Of a stretch of 64,000 bases of DNA, positions 51,582 through 60,396 are shown piece by piece. Location of the stretch: NCBI GenBank assembly GCA_023251155.1, contig JAHEZH010000004.1, forward strand, positions 43,477-107,476, in the 5' to 3' direction. Below the pieces are notes generated by a model. It was not told the origin of the DNA. It searched no databases and worked only from the letters and a program-made list of their open reading frames with translations. Numbering within the stretch: position 1 is the stretch's first letter; each line of letters opens with the position of its first letter. Source of the stretch: Flammeovirgaceae bacterium (GTDB lineage Bacteria > Bacteroidota > Bacteroidia > Cytophagales > Cyclobacteriaceae). Position numbers and translations under genes: made by a program.

Positions 51582-52154
51582 CTAGGGTTTCGCTTTAAAT
51601 GCTTCGTACAATTGTTGCGCTTCCGCCAATGACTTTTCCAGATGTTCATTAACGAGCACAGCATCAAACCGATCCTGAAAAGACATTTCAAATTCGGCTT
51701 TAAAAATTCTGCGCGAGAGACTGTCCTGGGATTCGGTACCCCGGTCATTAAGACGTTGTTTTAACACCTCTAATGAAGGGACCTTAACAAAAACGGCCAG
51801 CGCATTCTTACCGAAATATTTTTTGAGATTGATGCCCCCTTTAACGTCCACATCAAAAATTACATTCTTGCCTTCATTCCAGATACGATCAATCTCTGAT
51901 TTGAGCGTACCGTAAAAATTTCCGGCATACACTTCTTCCCACTCAATAAATTCATCCTGATCCAGCTTCTGTTTGAATTCGGCCGGGGTAAGAAAATGGT
52001 AGTCTTTTCCGTCTTGCTCAGTACGGCCGCGCCGGTCACGGGTTGAGGCAGAAATAGAAAAACCCAGATCCGGGTTTTTCTCAAGAAGATGCTTTACAAT
52101 GGTTGTTTTTCCTGAACCTGACGGGGCCGAAAAAATGATTGCTTTACCCGCCAT
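51582..52154 (-). CDS. gmk: Guanylate kinase
   Basis: 190 aa. The P-loop is FSAPSGSGKTTIVKHLL; the GMP-binding segment is STRDRRGRTEQDGKDYHFLT, and FIEWEEVYAGNFYGT follows. It phosphorylates GMP and dGMP to the diphosphates, an essential step. Its start codon shares one base with the stop of the anti-sigma gene (TGATG), so it is translationally coupled to a stress-response gene pair. Confidence 0.96.
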   Translation of the reverse strand: MAGKAIIFSAPSGSGKTTIVKHLLEKNPDLGFSISASTRDRRGRTEQDGKDYHFLTPAEFKQKLDQDEFIEWEEVYAGNFYGTLKSEIDRIWNEGKNVIFDVDVKGGINLKKYFGKNALAVFVKVPSLEVLKQRLNDRGTESQDSLSRRIFKAEFEMSFQDRFDAVLVNEHLEKSLAEAQQLYEAFKAKP

Positions 52155-52426
52155 CAGGAAAGCTTTTGTGTAATTTGTTCACGTATTTTATCTACCAGAT
52201 CTTCGGGGGCTTCACCACCACAGCATTTTGATTTGATCAGCTGACGAATCGACATGTCCAATTCGTACGATTTGAAGCAAGGCATGCAGCTGTCCATGTG
52301 TTGCTTGAAATAAGCCTTTTGCTCCTCTGAGGCATCATTATCCAAAATGAACTGCAGCATCTCCATACACGTGGGTTTCTTGCCCGATGGACCGATGAAG
52401 GGGTTAGAATTCGAAAGTTGGCTCAT
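52154..52426 (-). CDS. Zinc-finger anti-sigma factor
   Basis: 90 aa, no membrane helix. The HxxxCxxC motif HMDSCMPCF (residues of about 43-51) with an upstream Cys is the ZAS anti-sigma signature; an additional CC pair (KSKCCGG) follows. It likely binds the ECF sigma factor encoded just upstream, its gene overlapping by 4 bases, and releases it on a redox or zinc signal (inference from family). It is also coupled to gmk downstream. Confidence 0.85.
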   Translation of the reverse strand: MSQLSNSNPFIGPSGKKPTCMEMLQFILDNDASEEQKAYFKQHMDSCMPCFKSYELDMSIRQLIKSKCCGGEAPEDLVDKIREQITQKLS

Positions 52427-53025
52427 ACATCTGCGTTTTTATAACCCATTGATTTTGCATAGTCACTTAATTTCTCTTTGAGGAGCTGGCGTGCCCGGTG
52501 TAAACGGCTGCGCACCGTTCCAATAGGGATGTCTAGTATTTTGGCCATCTCTTCATATTTAAATCCTTCCAGGTCACAAAGAATAATTACGGTCCGGAAG
52601 TCAACATCCAGCGCATTCAATGCATTGGATATTTCATCCCCGATCATATCCTTCAGTGATTCCACACGCAAGTCGGGCGTTATCTGGCGATCGACTTCAT
52701 CTGAGTTATAAAATGCTTCTACCTCCTGGTAATCGACCTTATTAGGTTCCTTACTTTTCTTGCGGTAATCATTAATGAAGCTGTTCTTTAAAATCCGAAA
52801 CAGCCATGCTTTCGCATTAGTTCCTTTCTGGAATGATTCTATGAAACGGTATGCTTTTAAATAGGTATCCTGAACCAGGTCTTTGGCATCGTCCCTGTCC
52901 AGGGTAAGCCGATACCCGAAATTGTACATGGAGTTGATGTGGGGAAGAAATTCGTTATTAAAAACGTCATCCTTTTCCTTATCCGTATAGTGTTGCCGCG
53001 GGGCATCTTGCGTTTCTTCTGTCAT
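52423..53025 (-). CDS. ECF-family RNA polymerase sigma factor
   Basis: 200 aa from the ATG at 53025. The track start is a TTG inside the putative -7 element and is unlikely. Region 2 shows FGYRLTLDRDDAKDLVQDTYLKAYRFIESF and AWLFRILKNSFINDYRKKSKEPN. Region 4 shows IILCDLEGFKYEEMAKILDIPIGTVRSRLHRARQLLKEKL. It directs polymerase to stress promoters. It is first in an operon with the ZAS anti-sigma, gmk, nadD and probably the DUF5686 gene. Confidence 0.95.
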   Translation of the reverse strand: MTEETQDAPRQHYTDKEKDDVFNNEFLPHINSMYNFGYRLTLDRDDAKDLVQDTYLKAYRFIESFQKGTNAKAWLFRILKNSFINDYRKKSKEPNKVDYQEVEAFYNSDEVDRQITPDLRVESLKDMIGDEISNALNALDVDFRTVIILCDLEGFKYEEMAKILDIPIGTVRSRLHRARQLLKEKLSDYAKSMGYKNADV

Positions 53026-53031
53026 GAGGCA

Positions 53032-53039
53032 CAAAAATA
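53032..53039 (-). promoter_or_regulatory. -7 element TATTTTTG for the ECF sigma operon
   Basis: An exact TAnnTTTG match on the minus strand, 6 bases before the chosen ATG. It implies a very short leader. No clear -33 element is seen. Confidence 0.45.
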
Positions 53040-53159
53040 GAAATAATTATAGAATTGATGGAAAAGCGTACGCACTCAAATTACTGAATGAACGAGTAAT
53101 CGGTGATATTTGGGCAAGGGAAACAAACCCCGTCCATTTTCACCTAAAGACCCGCCAAC

Positions 53160-53957
53160 GTGATCAGAGAAATTGATGAATTTGTTGACGCTGTACAATT
53201 TTCAATCTGTACGCTAGTCACTGACCAGAACGAATACCGGACCATGGTTGACTCCTTCAGAAAAGCAGGCTTTAATGACGAAACAAGCGAATTTATTTTC
53301 ATCGATAATAGCAAAGGCAACAAATACGATGCCTATGCAGGATTAAACAAAATGATCTCCGTGTCATCAGGGAAATACATCGTACTCTGCCATCAGGACA
53401 TTGAACTGAATTACGATAACAAAGAGAAACTGATTTCCCGGATCGCTGAAATAGATTCCATTGATAAAAGCTGGGCGATATTATCCAATGCCGGGGGTCT
53501 TCATCTGAAGAAAAGGGTAGAGCGCATGTATTATCCGCATAAGGAAATGAATATGGGGCCTTTTCCCTTCAAAGTAAAGAGTGTGGATGAGAATTTCATC
53601 CTTTTAAAAAAAGAAGCTAACCTGGGGCTTTCGCACGATCTGAGCGGATTTCATTTATACGGAACAGACCTGTGTATCCATGCTTATACGGCAGGCTACT
53701 CTGCGTGGGTAATTGATTTTGCTTTGTTACACAAAAGTACCGGCAACATCAACGAATCTTTTTACACAAACAAAAGAGAGCTGATTGCCAAGTATACTAA
53801 AGCCTTTCAATCGCGCTACATCCGGTCAACCTGCACCACCCTTTACATTTCGGGGAACTGGCTGTATACATTAACCATGAACAGCCGTTTCTTCATTTTC
53901 ATCAATAAAGCCGTACGGAAGCTAAGACGGGCATTTAATTCGTCTTATTATTATTGA
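53160..53957 (+). CDS. GT2-like glycosyltransferase (GTG start)
   Basis: 265 aa starting at GTG; the next ATG would remove the first strand of the nucleotide-binding fold. The GT-A core reads FSICTLVTDQNEYRTMVDSF, FIFIDNSKGNKYDAYAGLNKMI, and the DxD-like site is VLCHQDIEL. The later HLYGTDLCIHAYTAGY is typical of GT2-related transferases. It is probably a surface-glycan transferase. Its last 23 bases overlap, tail to tail, the end of the opposing gene. Confidence 0.85.
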   Translation: MIREIDEFVDAVQFSICTLVTDQNEYRTMVDSFRKAGFNDETSEFIFIDNSKGNKYDAYAGLNKMISVSSGKYIVLCHQDIELNYDNKEKLISRIAEIDSIDKSWAILSNAGGLHLKKRVERMYYPHKEMNMGPFPFKVKSVDENFILLKKEANLGLSHDLSGFHLYGTDLCIHAYTAGYSAWVIDFALLHKSTGNINESFYTNKRELIAKYTKAFQSRYIRSTCTTLYISGNWLYTLTMNSRFFIFINKAVRKLRRAFNSSYYY

Positions 53958-54741
53958 GGAAGTTTTTCTTTGCCCGATCTAATCTGAAGTAGCTGACCAA
54001 TCGATTGGAAAAAGTGTTATCAGAAAGGGGTAAGGTATAGATCGCTTTTTCTTCCAGTTGATACCGGGCAAAAATTTCGTCTCGCTCTTTCACTGCGGGG
54101 TTGTCCAGTTTTTCATAAAGTTCTCCCTTTCCTACGGGCTTGCTATGCGTGGCCCTGATCGTATCAAACACGGCAATTGATTTCGGGCCGAACTGATCAC
54201 GGACCATTTTTCCCCACAATATATCTATTCCCCATCCGGATTTGTTCAAAGCGAAAGTAGGCAGCAACAACTTTACGCAATCTCTGCTCATCATGGGGCA
54301 CATCAACTCAACAGAGCTTAAATACCTAAGCCCGGACAATAACTTTCGTCTCAGGCTTTTCCAGCTCTTATACGATCTTCTTGTTAATGCAGGCTGGCTC
54401 ATTTGAAGGTGGTGTTCCTTCATGTTGTAGAAAAGGAAAGAGATATCGCTTTTGGAGATTTCGATGTCATCATCTACGAAGAAAAAATAATCGTATTGGC
54501 CGATCAGCTCCAGATCTGTTTTCAGAAACAAATCCTGAATCATTACCCATTTGAAATTCTTCAAATGAAAAAGCGTAAATGATTTTGAATTGTCTTTAAG
54601 GATTGATTCCTGAATATGCTCATGATAGAACAAGAGAATCACATCAAAGTCACGATTGGCGTTATCCCGGATCCAGTCACTTTCCAACGACTTGTTTCCA
54701 AAAGGCATGATCACCAGATTTTTTACAGGTCGCGAATTCAT
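53935..54741 (-). CDS. DUF707-type putative glycosyltransferase
   Basis: 268 aa. It opens NLVIMPFGNKSLESDWI. The middle holds FFFVDDDIEISKSDISFLF, a GT-A-type DDD metal site, then LQMSQPALTRRSYKSWK and GWGIDILWGKM, the pattern of DUF707 proteins. The role is inferred as a sugar transferase in surface-glycan synthesis. It lies 30 bases after the next (upstream) GT2 fusion gene, so the two are an operon. It overlaps the 3' end of the convergent GT gene by 23 bases. Confidence 0.8.
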   Translation of the reverse strand: MNSRPVKNLVIMPFGNKSLESDWIRDNANRDFDVILLFYHEHIQESILKDNSKSFTLFHLKNFKWVMIQDLFLKTDLELIGQYDYFFFVDDDIEISKSDISFLFYNMKEHHLQMSQPALTRRSYKSWKSLRRKLLSGLRYLSSVELMCPMMSRDCVKLLLPTFALNKSGWGIDILWGKMVRDQFGPKSIAVFDTIRATHSKPVGKGELYEKLDNPAVKERDEIFARYQLEEKAIYTLPLSDNTFSNRLVSYFRLDRAKKNFLNNNKTN

Positions 54742-54771
54742 CAGGAGAAAATCAATAGAACAGGTATGGGC

Positions 54772-56364
54772 TTATACTTCCAGAAGGGCGGAAGAAACGG
54801 GTTCACTCTTTTCCTCAGTCAGGTATTTGTCAATACCGTTTCGGCATCGCAGTAATTTTCTGTCAATAGCATCCTGGAGAATTTTTTGGTTTTTGGGCAA
54901 TAACTCCCTCGAGTTTTCAGGATGATACAAGTGATACCCAAATCCTTCAAACTTTAGATGTCTCCGCTCGATATCATTGTTGTTCATACGAACTACAAAT
55001 TCAGAATCTTCTCTTCCCCATCCTTCAAAATCTTCATTGAAGCCATTTATTTTCAGAACATCTTCCTTCCAGAAAGCAAGATTACAGCCTCTTACACGAT
55101 AGATATCCTTCACTTTATGGGAGAAAATCTTCGAAAGAAATTTCGAATAAATGGCATTCATTCTGTTTCTTATTCCAGATTCAAAGAAGCCGAAATTCAG
55201 CTTCTTGTCCTGCAGGGCTGCCCGCGTTGGACCGTCCATCAGCAACACGCGAGAACCTTGAACAAATTGTCCCTTCCAGGCAAATTTCTTCTGCGATTTT
55301 ATAAAATGCTCATGCAGCAACATATCACCATCTACCTGAATTAGGTATTCGTATCTGGCCATCGCCATGGCTTTATTCCTTATCGCGGCAAGGCGAAATC
55401 CGGTATCTTCATGCCAGCAGTGAAGCAAGGGAACAGGAAAAATGGATTTGTATTTTTCGATCAGTTCTCTTGTCGCCTCCCGCGATCCATCATCGGCAAT
55501 GATTACTTCATCCGGAAAGACCGACTGATTCATCACACTGATCAGCGTTAGCTCCAGCGCATCTTCCCTGTTATAAGTAGAGATGATCAGCGAAGTTTTT
55601 ATATGACGATTCGCCTCTCTTAGTTTCGAATACTTATAAAACACAAAGTTGGCATTGCACACGGAAATCAGGAGACCTTTGTACCCATCCGCTATACCTC
55701 TTTTGATCAGAAAACTTTTAATGAAAGCAAAGACCGATTTATATAACACCTTAAACCCGGATGCATATACTTTGAACCGATTCTCCATGGCGTAGATATC
55801 GGAGTATCGCTGAATTTTTTCCAGAAACTGGGTAATATTATCGTAAGCGTGGTGGTGCAGATCGCCTTTCAAATGCTTAATCCGGGATGGCTTTCCAAGT
55901 TCGAGCCATTCATGTATTCCCTGTCCCTTCCAGGCACCCTTCTCTTTTTTCCACAGCCTCAATTTAGAATCCGGATACCAGCCGCACGTCTTTATCCATT
56001 CCCCCTCATAACTGGAGAGGCGATTCATGGAATAGCCATCGAATTCACTGCTGTCTTTCACTTTCAGAATCGCTTGTGTCAATTCAGGAGACAAATATTC
56101 ATCTGCATCGAGTGACAAAACGTATTCATGGCTGGCCAGGCTGGCCGCAAAATTCTTCTGATGGGCAAATCCTAAAAATTCATTTTCAAAGAAAACAACC
56201 CCCTTCTCAAGGCAAATCTGCTTCGTCTTGTCCTGCGAAAAACAATCTACAATGATGACTTCATCGGCAACTTTTTTGAGCGAATCGATACATCTTCCAA
56301 TGTTACCTTCTTCGTTATAGGTAATGACTACGGCCGATATTTTTATGGATTTACCTTTACTCAT
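54772..56364 (-). CDS. Fused glycosyltransferase: two GT2 domains
   Basis: 530 aa. Residues of about 8-240 are a WaaE/KdtX-like GT2 domain (ISAVVITYNEEGNIGRCIDS, DSLKKVADEVIIVDCFSQDKT, YVLSLDADEYLSPEL). Residues of about 262-500 are a second GT2 domain (KTSLIISTYNREDALELTL, EVIIADDGSREATRELIEKY, YLIQVDGDMLLHEHFI) ending with a galactosyltransferase-type GWGREDSEFVVRM. Each domain has its own DxD site, so both are likely active, possibly adding consecutive sugars to a lipooligosaccharide core. It is first gene of a two-gene unit with the DUF707 transferase. Confidence 0.92.
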   Translation of the reverse strand: MSKGKSIKISAVVITYNEEGNIGRCIDSLKKVADEVIIVDCFSQDKTKQICLEKGVVFFENEFLGFAHQKNFAASLASHEYVLSLDADEYLSPELTQAILKVKDSSEFDGYSMNRLSSYEGEWIKTCGWYPDSKLRLWKKEKGAWKGQGIHEWLELGKPSRIKHLKGDLHHHAYDNITQFLEKIQRYSDIYAMENRFKVYASGFKVLYKSVFAFIKSFLIKRGIADGYKGLLISVCNANFVFYKYSKLREANRHIKTSLIISTYNREDALELTLISVMNQSVFPDEVIIADDGSREATRELIEKYKSIFPVPLLHCWHEDTGFRLAAIRNKAMAMARYEYLIQVDGDMLLHEHFIKSQKKFAWKGQFVQGSRVLLMDGPTRAALQDKKLNFGFFESGIRNRMNAIYSKFLSKIFSHKVKDIYRVRGCNLAFWKEDVLKINGFNEDFEGWGREDSEFVVRMNNNDIERRHLKFEGFGYHLYHPENSRELLPKNQKILQDAIDRKLLRCRNGIDKYLTEEKSEPVSSALLEV

Positions 56365-56440
56365 TGGCTGCTGCTAAATGACGAAGCAAGTTAACTAAAA
56401 AGTAGTTAAGAATTGATTCTTGAAGCCGTAACGAAAACGT

Positions 56441-56472
56441 AAAAGCCTGACTATTATTTGAATCAGGCTTTT
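56441..56472. terminator. Terminator hairpin downstream of the VWA gene
   Basis: AAAAGCCTGA pairs perfectly with TCAGGCTTTT around a 12-base loop, 21 bases past the stop at 56494. T-runs at the stem ends are short. Confidence 0.75.
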
Positions 56473-56493
56473 ACATGATTTACCACCAATTTC

Positions 56494-58365
56494 TTACCGG
56501 CTTGCCATCAGCCCCTGGGTCTTTACCAGGTTGATAAATTCAATCCGGTACCCCTCCGTGTCTTTTCCCTTCGCGCCTTGTGCCAGCTGAATGACCTCTT
56601 CGAATGAAAAATCTTTCACATATTCTGATTCGCGAAGCAACATGCCAAACGCAGCAACGGAGGCAGACCAGCGGAAGTCATCGGAAGTTTTATTTAAAGC
56701 TACATTATGATCGATTAACACATGGGTGATTAATCTGCTCGTATCTCCATCCGGTTTTTTATAGCGAAACTTCACCGTCATCAATTCGTTGGAGGCAGAT
56801 GCTGAAGCTTCCGTTTTGGTCTTTTGATATTTCAACTCGTCGATTTTATAGAATTCGCTTTCTACCCCCGCAGGAATAATTTCATACAATGCGGTAACGG
56901 CGTGGCCAGAACCTAATTCACCGGCATCTTTTTTATCATTATTGAAATCTTCGTTTTGCAGCATCCTGTTTTCATAGCCAATCAAGCGATACGCTTTCAC
57001 TTTCGCGGGATTAAACTCAATCTGCAACTTCACATCTTTAGCGATGGTAAATAGCGTTCCTCCGAACTCGTTCACTAACACTTTCTGTGCTTCAAGGATA
57101 TTGTCGATGTACGCATAGTTGCCATTTCCCTTATCGGCCAACGTTTCCATTTTGGAGTCTTTGTAGTTGCCCATGCCGTAGCCAAGCGCAGTAAGAAATA
57201 CTCCCTCATTTCTTTTCTCTTCAATCAATCGTTCCATCGAAGCGTCGCTGGATTCTCCAATATTAAAATCACCGTCCGTAGCCAGAATAACGCGATTATT
57301 GCCACCTTCTTTGAAATTTTCTTTAGCAATCTTATAGGCCAGTTTTATTCCTGCACCACCGGCTGTCGATCCGCCTGCTTGTAAATTTTCAAGTGCTTCA
57401 ATAATGGTTTTCTTGTTGGCACCCGATGTAGAGGGAAGAACCAGTCCTGCCGCACCGGCATATACTACAATGGCAACACGGTCTTGTTCGCGCAGTTGTT
57501 CTACCAAAAGTTTAAATGATGCTTTTAGCAGGGGTAATTTGTTTTCATCACTCATCGAACCTGAAACATCGATCAGGAATACAAGATTGGATGCGGGCAA
57601 ATTGGCAGTTGGGATTTTCTTACCCTGCAGGCCGATGTGAACCAGTTTATGCTTGCTGTTCCAGGGGGCGCTTGAAATTTCGGTATAGATTGAAAAAGGA
57701 TCTTCTCCTGCCGGTTGTTTATAGTCATAATCGAAATAGTTGATCATCTCTTCAATGCGCACTGCATCTTTCGGAGGACGCTGCCCGTTGGAAATAAACC
57801 GACGCATATTGCTATAAGAAGCGGCATCTACATCAATGGAAAAAGTGGATAAGGGATTATGGAATGCATCGTGAAAGATATTTTCGGTGATTGAATTATA
57901 TCCCTCTGTGTTCCAATCGGGCTGTTGTTCATATTCGGTATATCCAGCAGAAGGAGCCATTTGTTTTCGCTCCTCTCCTTTTCTTTTACTTATTCGAACC
58001 CCTGCTACTCGCCCTTGAAGCTGCTGATCAAGGCTATAACCTGTAACCACTACTTCGCTTAATGCTTTTGAATCGACAGACATCGTAACATTAATTACGT
58101 TGTTGATTCCGATAGGAATTTCATTGTTCATGTATCCAATAAAAGAAAACACCAACGTGCCTTTCGGTGGAGTAGTAATACTGTACTTACCCTGGGCATC
58201 TGTAATGGTCCCCTTCTTCGTTCCCTTAAGAGTAACGTTAACACCCGTTATCGGGCTTCCGTCATCGGCTGATGTTACCGTGCCGGTAATGGTACGCTCT
58301 TGTGCAAACACCGATCCCAGCGAAGCGGTCATCACCAGGACAAGTACAGTTATGATCTTTTTCAT
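56494..58365 (-). CDS. Von Willebrand A protein with SusC-like N-terminal module
   Basis: 623 aa from the ATG at 58365 (the track start is a TTG). A signal peptide is followed by a carboxypeptidase-regulatory-like domain (about 25-105) and a shortened receptor-like segment (LSEVVVTGYSLDQQLQGRVAGV) that resembles the start of a SusC plug with the middle removed. Next comes the VWF N-terminal region (FSIDVDAASYSNMRRFI) and a VWA domain with an intact MIDAS (VFLIDVSGSMSDENK), ending in a DUF3520-like tail. It is probably anchored or secreted at the cell envelope and binds a metal-dependent protein ligand. It is divergent from the sigma/anti-sigma-TonB pair that carries a near copy of its first domain. 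Confidence 0.9.
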   Translation of the reverse strand: MKKIITVLVLVMTASLGSVFAQERTITGTVTSADDGSPITGVNVTLKGTKKGTITDAQGKYSITTPPKGTLVFSFIGYMNNEIPIGINNVINVTMSVDSKALSEVVVTGYSLDQQLQGRVAGVRISKRKGEERKQMAPSAGYTEYEQQPDWNTEGYNSITENIFHDAFHNPLSTFSIDVDAASYSNMRRFISNGQRPPKDAVRIEEMINYFDYDYKQPAGEDPFSIYTEISSAPWNSKHKLVHIGLQGKKIPTANLPASNLVFLIDVSGSMSDENKLPLLKASFKLLVEQLREQDRVAIVVYAGAAGLVLPSTSGANKKTIIEALENLQAGGSTAGGAGIKLAYKIAKENFKEGGNNRVILATDGDFNIGESSDASMERLIEEKRNEGVFLTALGYGMGNYKDSKMETLADKGNGNYAYIDNILEAQKVLVNEFGGTLFTIAKDVKLQIEFNPAKVKAYRLIGYENRMLQNEDFNNDKKDAGELGSGHAVTALYEIIPAGVESEFYKIDELKYQKTKTEASASASNELMTVKFRYKKPDGDTSRLITHVLIDHNVALNKTSDDFRWSASVAAFGMLLRESEYVKDFSFEEVIQLAQGAKGKDTEGYRIEFINLVKTQGLMASR

Positions 58366-58446
58366 AAGCAATTAATTTTGTTTGCTGCTGAGATGTTGTA
58401 GCGGGTTAAATTCCATAAGCAAAAAGAAAATTTTTATCTTGAGGCG

Positions 58447-59019
58447 ATGTTTGTGAACAGGAACCTGTCTTCGTTAAGTGATGCTGAATTGGTAAGTCAA
58501 TTCAAGACAAACGGGCAGCAGGATGTTCTCAGCCAGCTCTTTGTGCGCTACTCCGCTCTTTTATATGGTTTGTGCCTGAAGTACCTGAAAGACCGGGATG
58601 AAGCGAAGGACATGGTGATGCAGGTGTACGAGAAGCTGCCGGCCAAACTCAAAAATCATGAAGTTACCTATTTCAAAAGCTGGCTCTACACCACTACCCG
58701 AAATGAGTGCCTGATGTACCTGCGATCGCAAAAAGGAAAGGGGCACAACGAATTTGATCCATCCCGTATGGAAAACGACCTGGTTTTGCATCTGGAAGAG
58801 GAGCCCGAAATGGAGGCAAACCTGACTAAATTGGAATATTGTATAGGTCAGCTGATGGACGACCAGAAAAAATGTGTCAGTTTGTTCTTTATGCAGGAAA
58901 AGTGTTATAAAGAAATAACCGGGCTCACAGGCTTTGATCTGAACAAGGTAAAAAGTCATATTCAAAATGGTAAGCGTAACCTGAAAATCTGTATGGAAAA
59001 GAATGCAGGATTGGAATAA
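58447..59019 (+). CDS. ECF-family RNA polymerase sigma factor
   Basis: 190 aa. Region 2 has LFVRYSALLYGLCLKYLKDRDEAKDMVMQVYEKLP and FKSWLYTTTRNECLMYLRSQKG; region 4 has CVSLFFMQEKCYKEITGLTGFDLNKVKSHIQNGKRNLK. It is a Bacteroidota-type ECF sigma, related only distantly to the one at 52.4 kb. Its end overlaps the anti-sigma fusion gene by 17 bases. It likely controls the divergent VWA gene across an 81-base promoter region (inference). A weak TATCTTGA -7-like element precedes it. Confidence 0.92.
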   Translation: MFVNRNLSSLSDAELVSQFKTNGQQDVLSQLFVRYSALLYGLCLKYLKDRDEAKDMVMQVYEKLPAKLKNHEVTYFKSWLYTTTRNECLMYLRSQKGKGHNEFDPSRMENDLVLHLEEEPEMEANLTKLEYCIGQLMDDQKKCVSLFFMQEKCYKEITGLTGFDLNKVKSHIQNGKRNLKICMEKNAGLE

Positions 59020-60382
59020 CGATATAGAACGGTACAAGAGTGGCAAAATGACCAGCTCGGAAAGGAATGCGCTGGAAAGGAAAGCGCTGAACGATCCTTT
59101 TCTGGCGGATGCTTTGGATGGTATTGAAGAACTATCGGCGGATGATTTTTCGAAAGACCTTGCTGCACTGAACGGAAAAATTCTTGGCACAAAAAAGAAA
59201 TCGTTCTGGATACCGCTGCGTATTGCTGCCGGTATTTTTGTTGTGACCGGAGCTTCGCTCACCTTCTATTTCCTTTCCAAAGAGGATAACGATACTGAAT
59301 GGATAAGCTCAAACACTGAAACGAAAGCCGATTCAATTCCTGCCGATGACAATGACTCCATTACTAAAAAGCCCGAGTTGCTCACATTAAATAAAGCCGA
59401 TGCACTAGAGGCAAATCCGGAAAGCAAAGAAGAAGCATCATCCCAATCGAGAAAATCGAAACAACAATTTGCAGATACACTGCGCTCATCCGCGTTTGCG
59501 CTGAAGCAAACTGATGTGGAAGCAAAGATGGAGTCAGTGTCTGCCCCGCCTGCTTTAGTACCTGAACCTGTACGCGCAGAAAAGGAAGAGGAAGCTCCGG
59601 CAATAAAAACAGAAGCGGAAGCAAGTGAAAAACGGACTTTAGCTGATGCGAAACAGGAAGAGACGAAAGCAGCTCCATCCGTTCTGCGAAAGGCTTTACG
59701 TGAAGAGGCCGAGAAAGACTCAAAAAAGAAAAGTAGCCCCTCTTCTTCTTATACCGGAGAAGTGTTAGAAACCCTTCGTGTAGTTACCGGCAAGGTAACT
59801 TCGGCTGAGGATGGATCTGGACTGCCCGGTGTAAACGTGATTATAAAAGGAACTACAAAAGGGACGATCACCGATGAAGAAGGAAATTATAGAATAGAGT
59901 TAGGAGCAGAAAAAAATCCGGAGCTCTCTTTCACATTCATAGGAACCACCACCATCGAAGTACCGGTCAACAATCAATCGAATATCGACACGCAGCTGGC
60001 TGCGGATGTATCTCAATTGAGTGAGGTGGTCGTTGTAGGCTATGGAACCGATAACGGTGTGGCTGCCGATGATGACTTTCCTACGCTGATAATAGCAGAA
60101 CCCAATGGCGGAAGACGTGCATTCAAAAAATACCTGGAGACGAATATTCAATATCCGCAGCAGGCACTCGAAAATAAAATTGAAGGAAAGGTGACGGTGC
60201 AGTTTACCGTAACCTCCGATGGCCTGCTCAATGAATTCAAAGTAATAAAAGGCATCGGCAGCGGATGTGATGAAGAAGTAATCCGCCTGATCAAACAAGG
60301 ACCCAAGTGGTATCCATCACGCAAAGGCGATGCAGCTATCGATAGCCGTATGCGAGTGCGGATGAGATTTAGATTGCCGTAA
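59003..60382 (+). CDS. Anti-sigma-like / carboxypeptidase-like / TonB C-terminal fusion
   Basis: 459 aa. The cytoplasmic head (DIERYKSGKMTSSERNALERKALNDPFLADALDG) is the type found in Bacteroidota anti-sigma proteins. A membrane helix lies at about 73-92 (IAAGIFVVTGASLTFYFL), then a long acidic Lys/Glu/Ala/Ser linker (about 95-255). A carboxypeptidase-regulatory-like domain follows (about 262-345) ending in the SusC-type phrase LSEVVVVGYG, and finally a TonB C-terminal domain (about 370-459; YLETNIQYPQQALENKIEGKVTVQF). It overlaps the sigma gene by 17 bases. The likely role is membrane control of that sigma through the periplasmic domains. Confidence 0.9.
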   Translation: MQDWNNDIERYKSGKMTSSERNALERKALNDPFLADALDGIEELSADDFSKDLAALNGKILGTKKKSFWIPLRIAAGIFVVTGASLTFYFLSKEDNDTEWISSNTETKADSIPADDNDSITKKPELLTLNKADALEANPESKEEASSQSRKSKQQFADTLRSSAFALKQTDVEAKMESVSAPPALVPEPVRAEKEEEAPAIKTEAEASEKRTLADAKQEETKAAPSVLRKALREEAEKDSKKKSSPSSSYTGEVLETLRVVTGKVTSAEDGSGLPGVNVIIKGTTKGTITDEEGNYRIELGAEKNPELSFTFIGTTTIEVPVNNQSNIDTQLAADVSQLSEVVVVGYGTDNGVAADDDFPTLIIAEPNGGRRAFKKYLETNIQYPQQALENKIEGKVTVQFTVTSDGLLNEFKVIKGIGSGCDEEVIRLIKQGPKWYPSRKGDAAIDSRMRVRMRFRLP

Positions 60383-60396
60383 GCAAGTTGACAATG

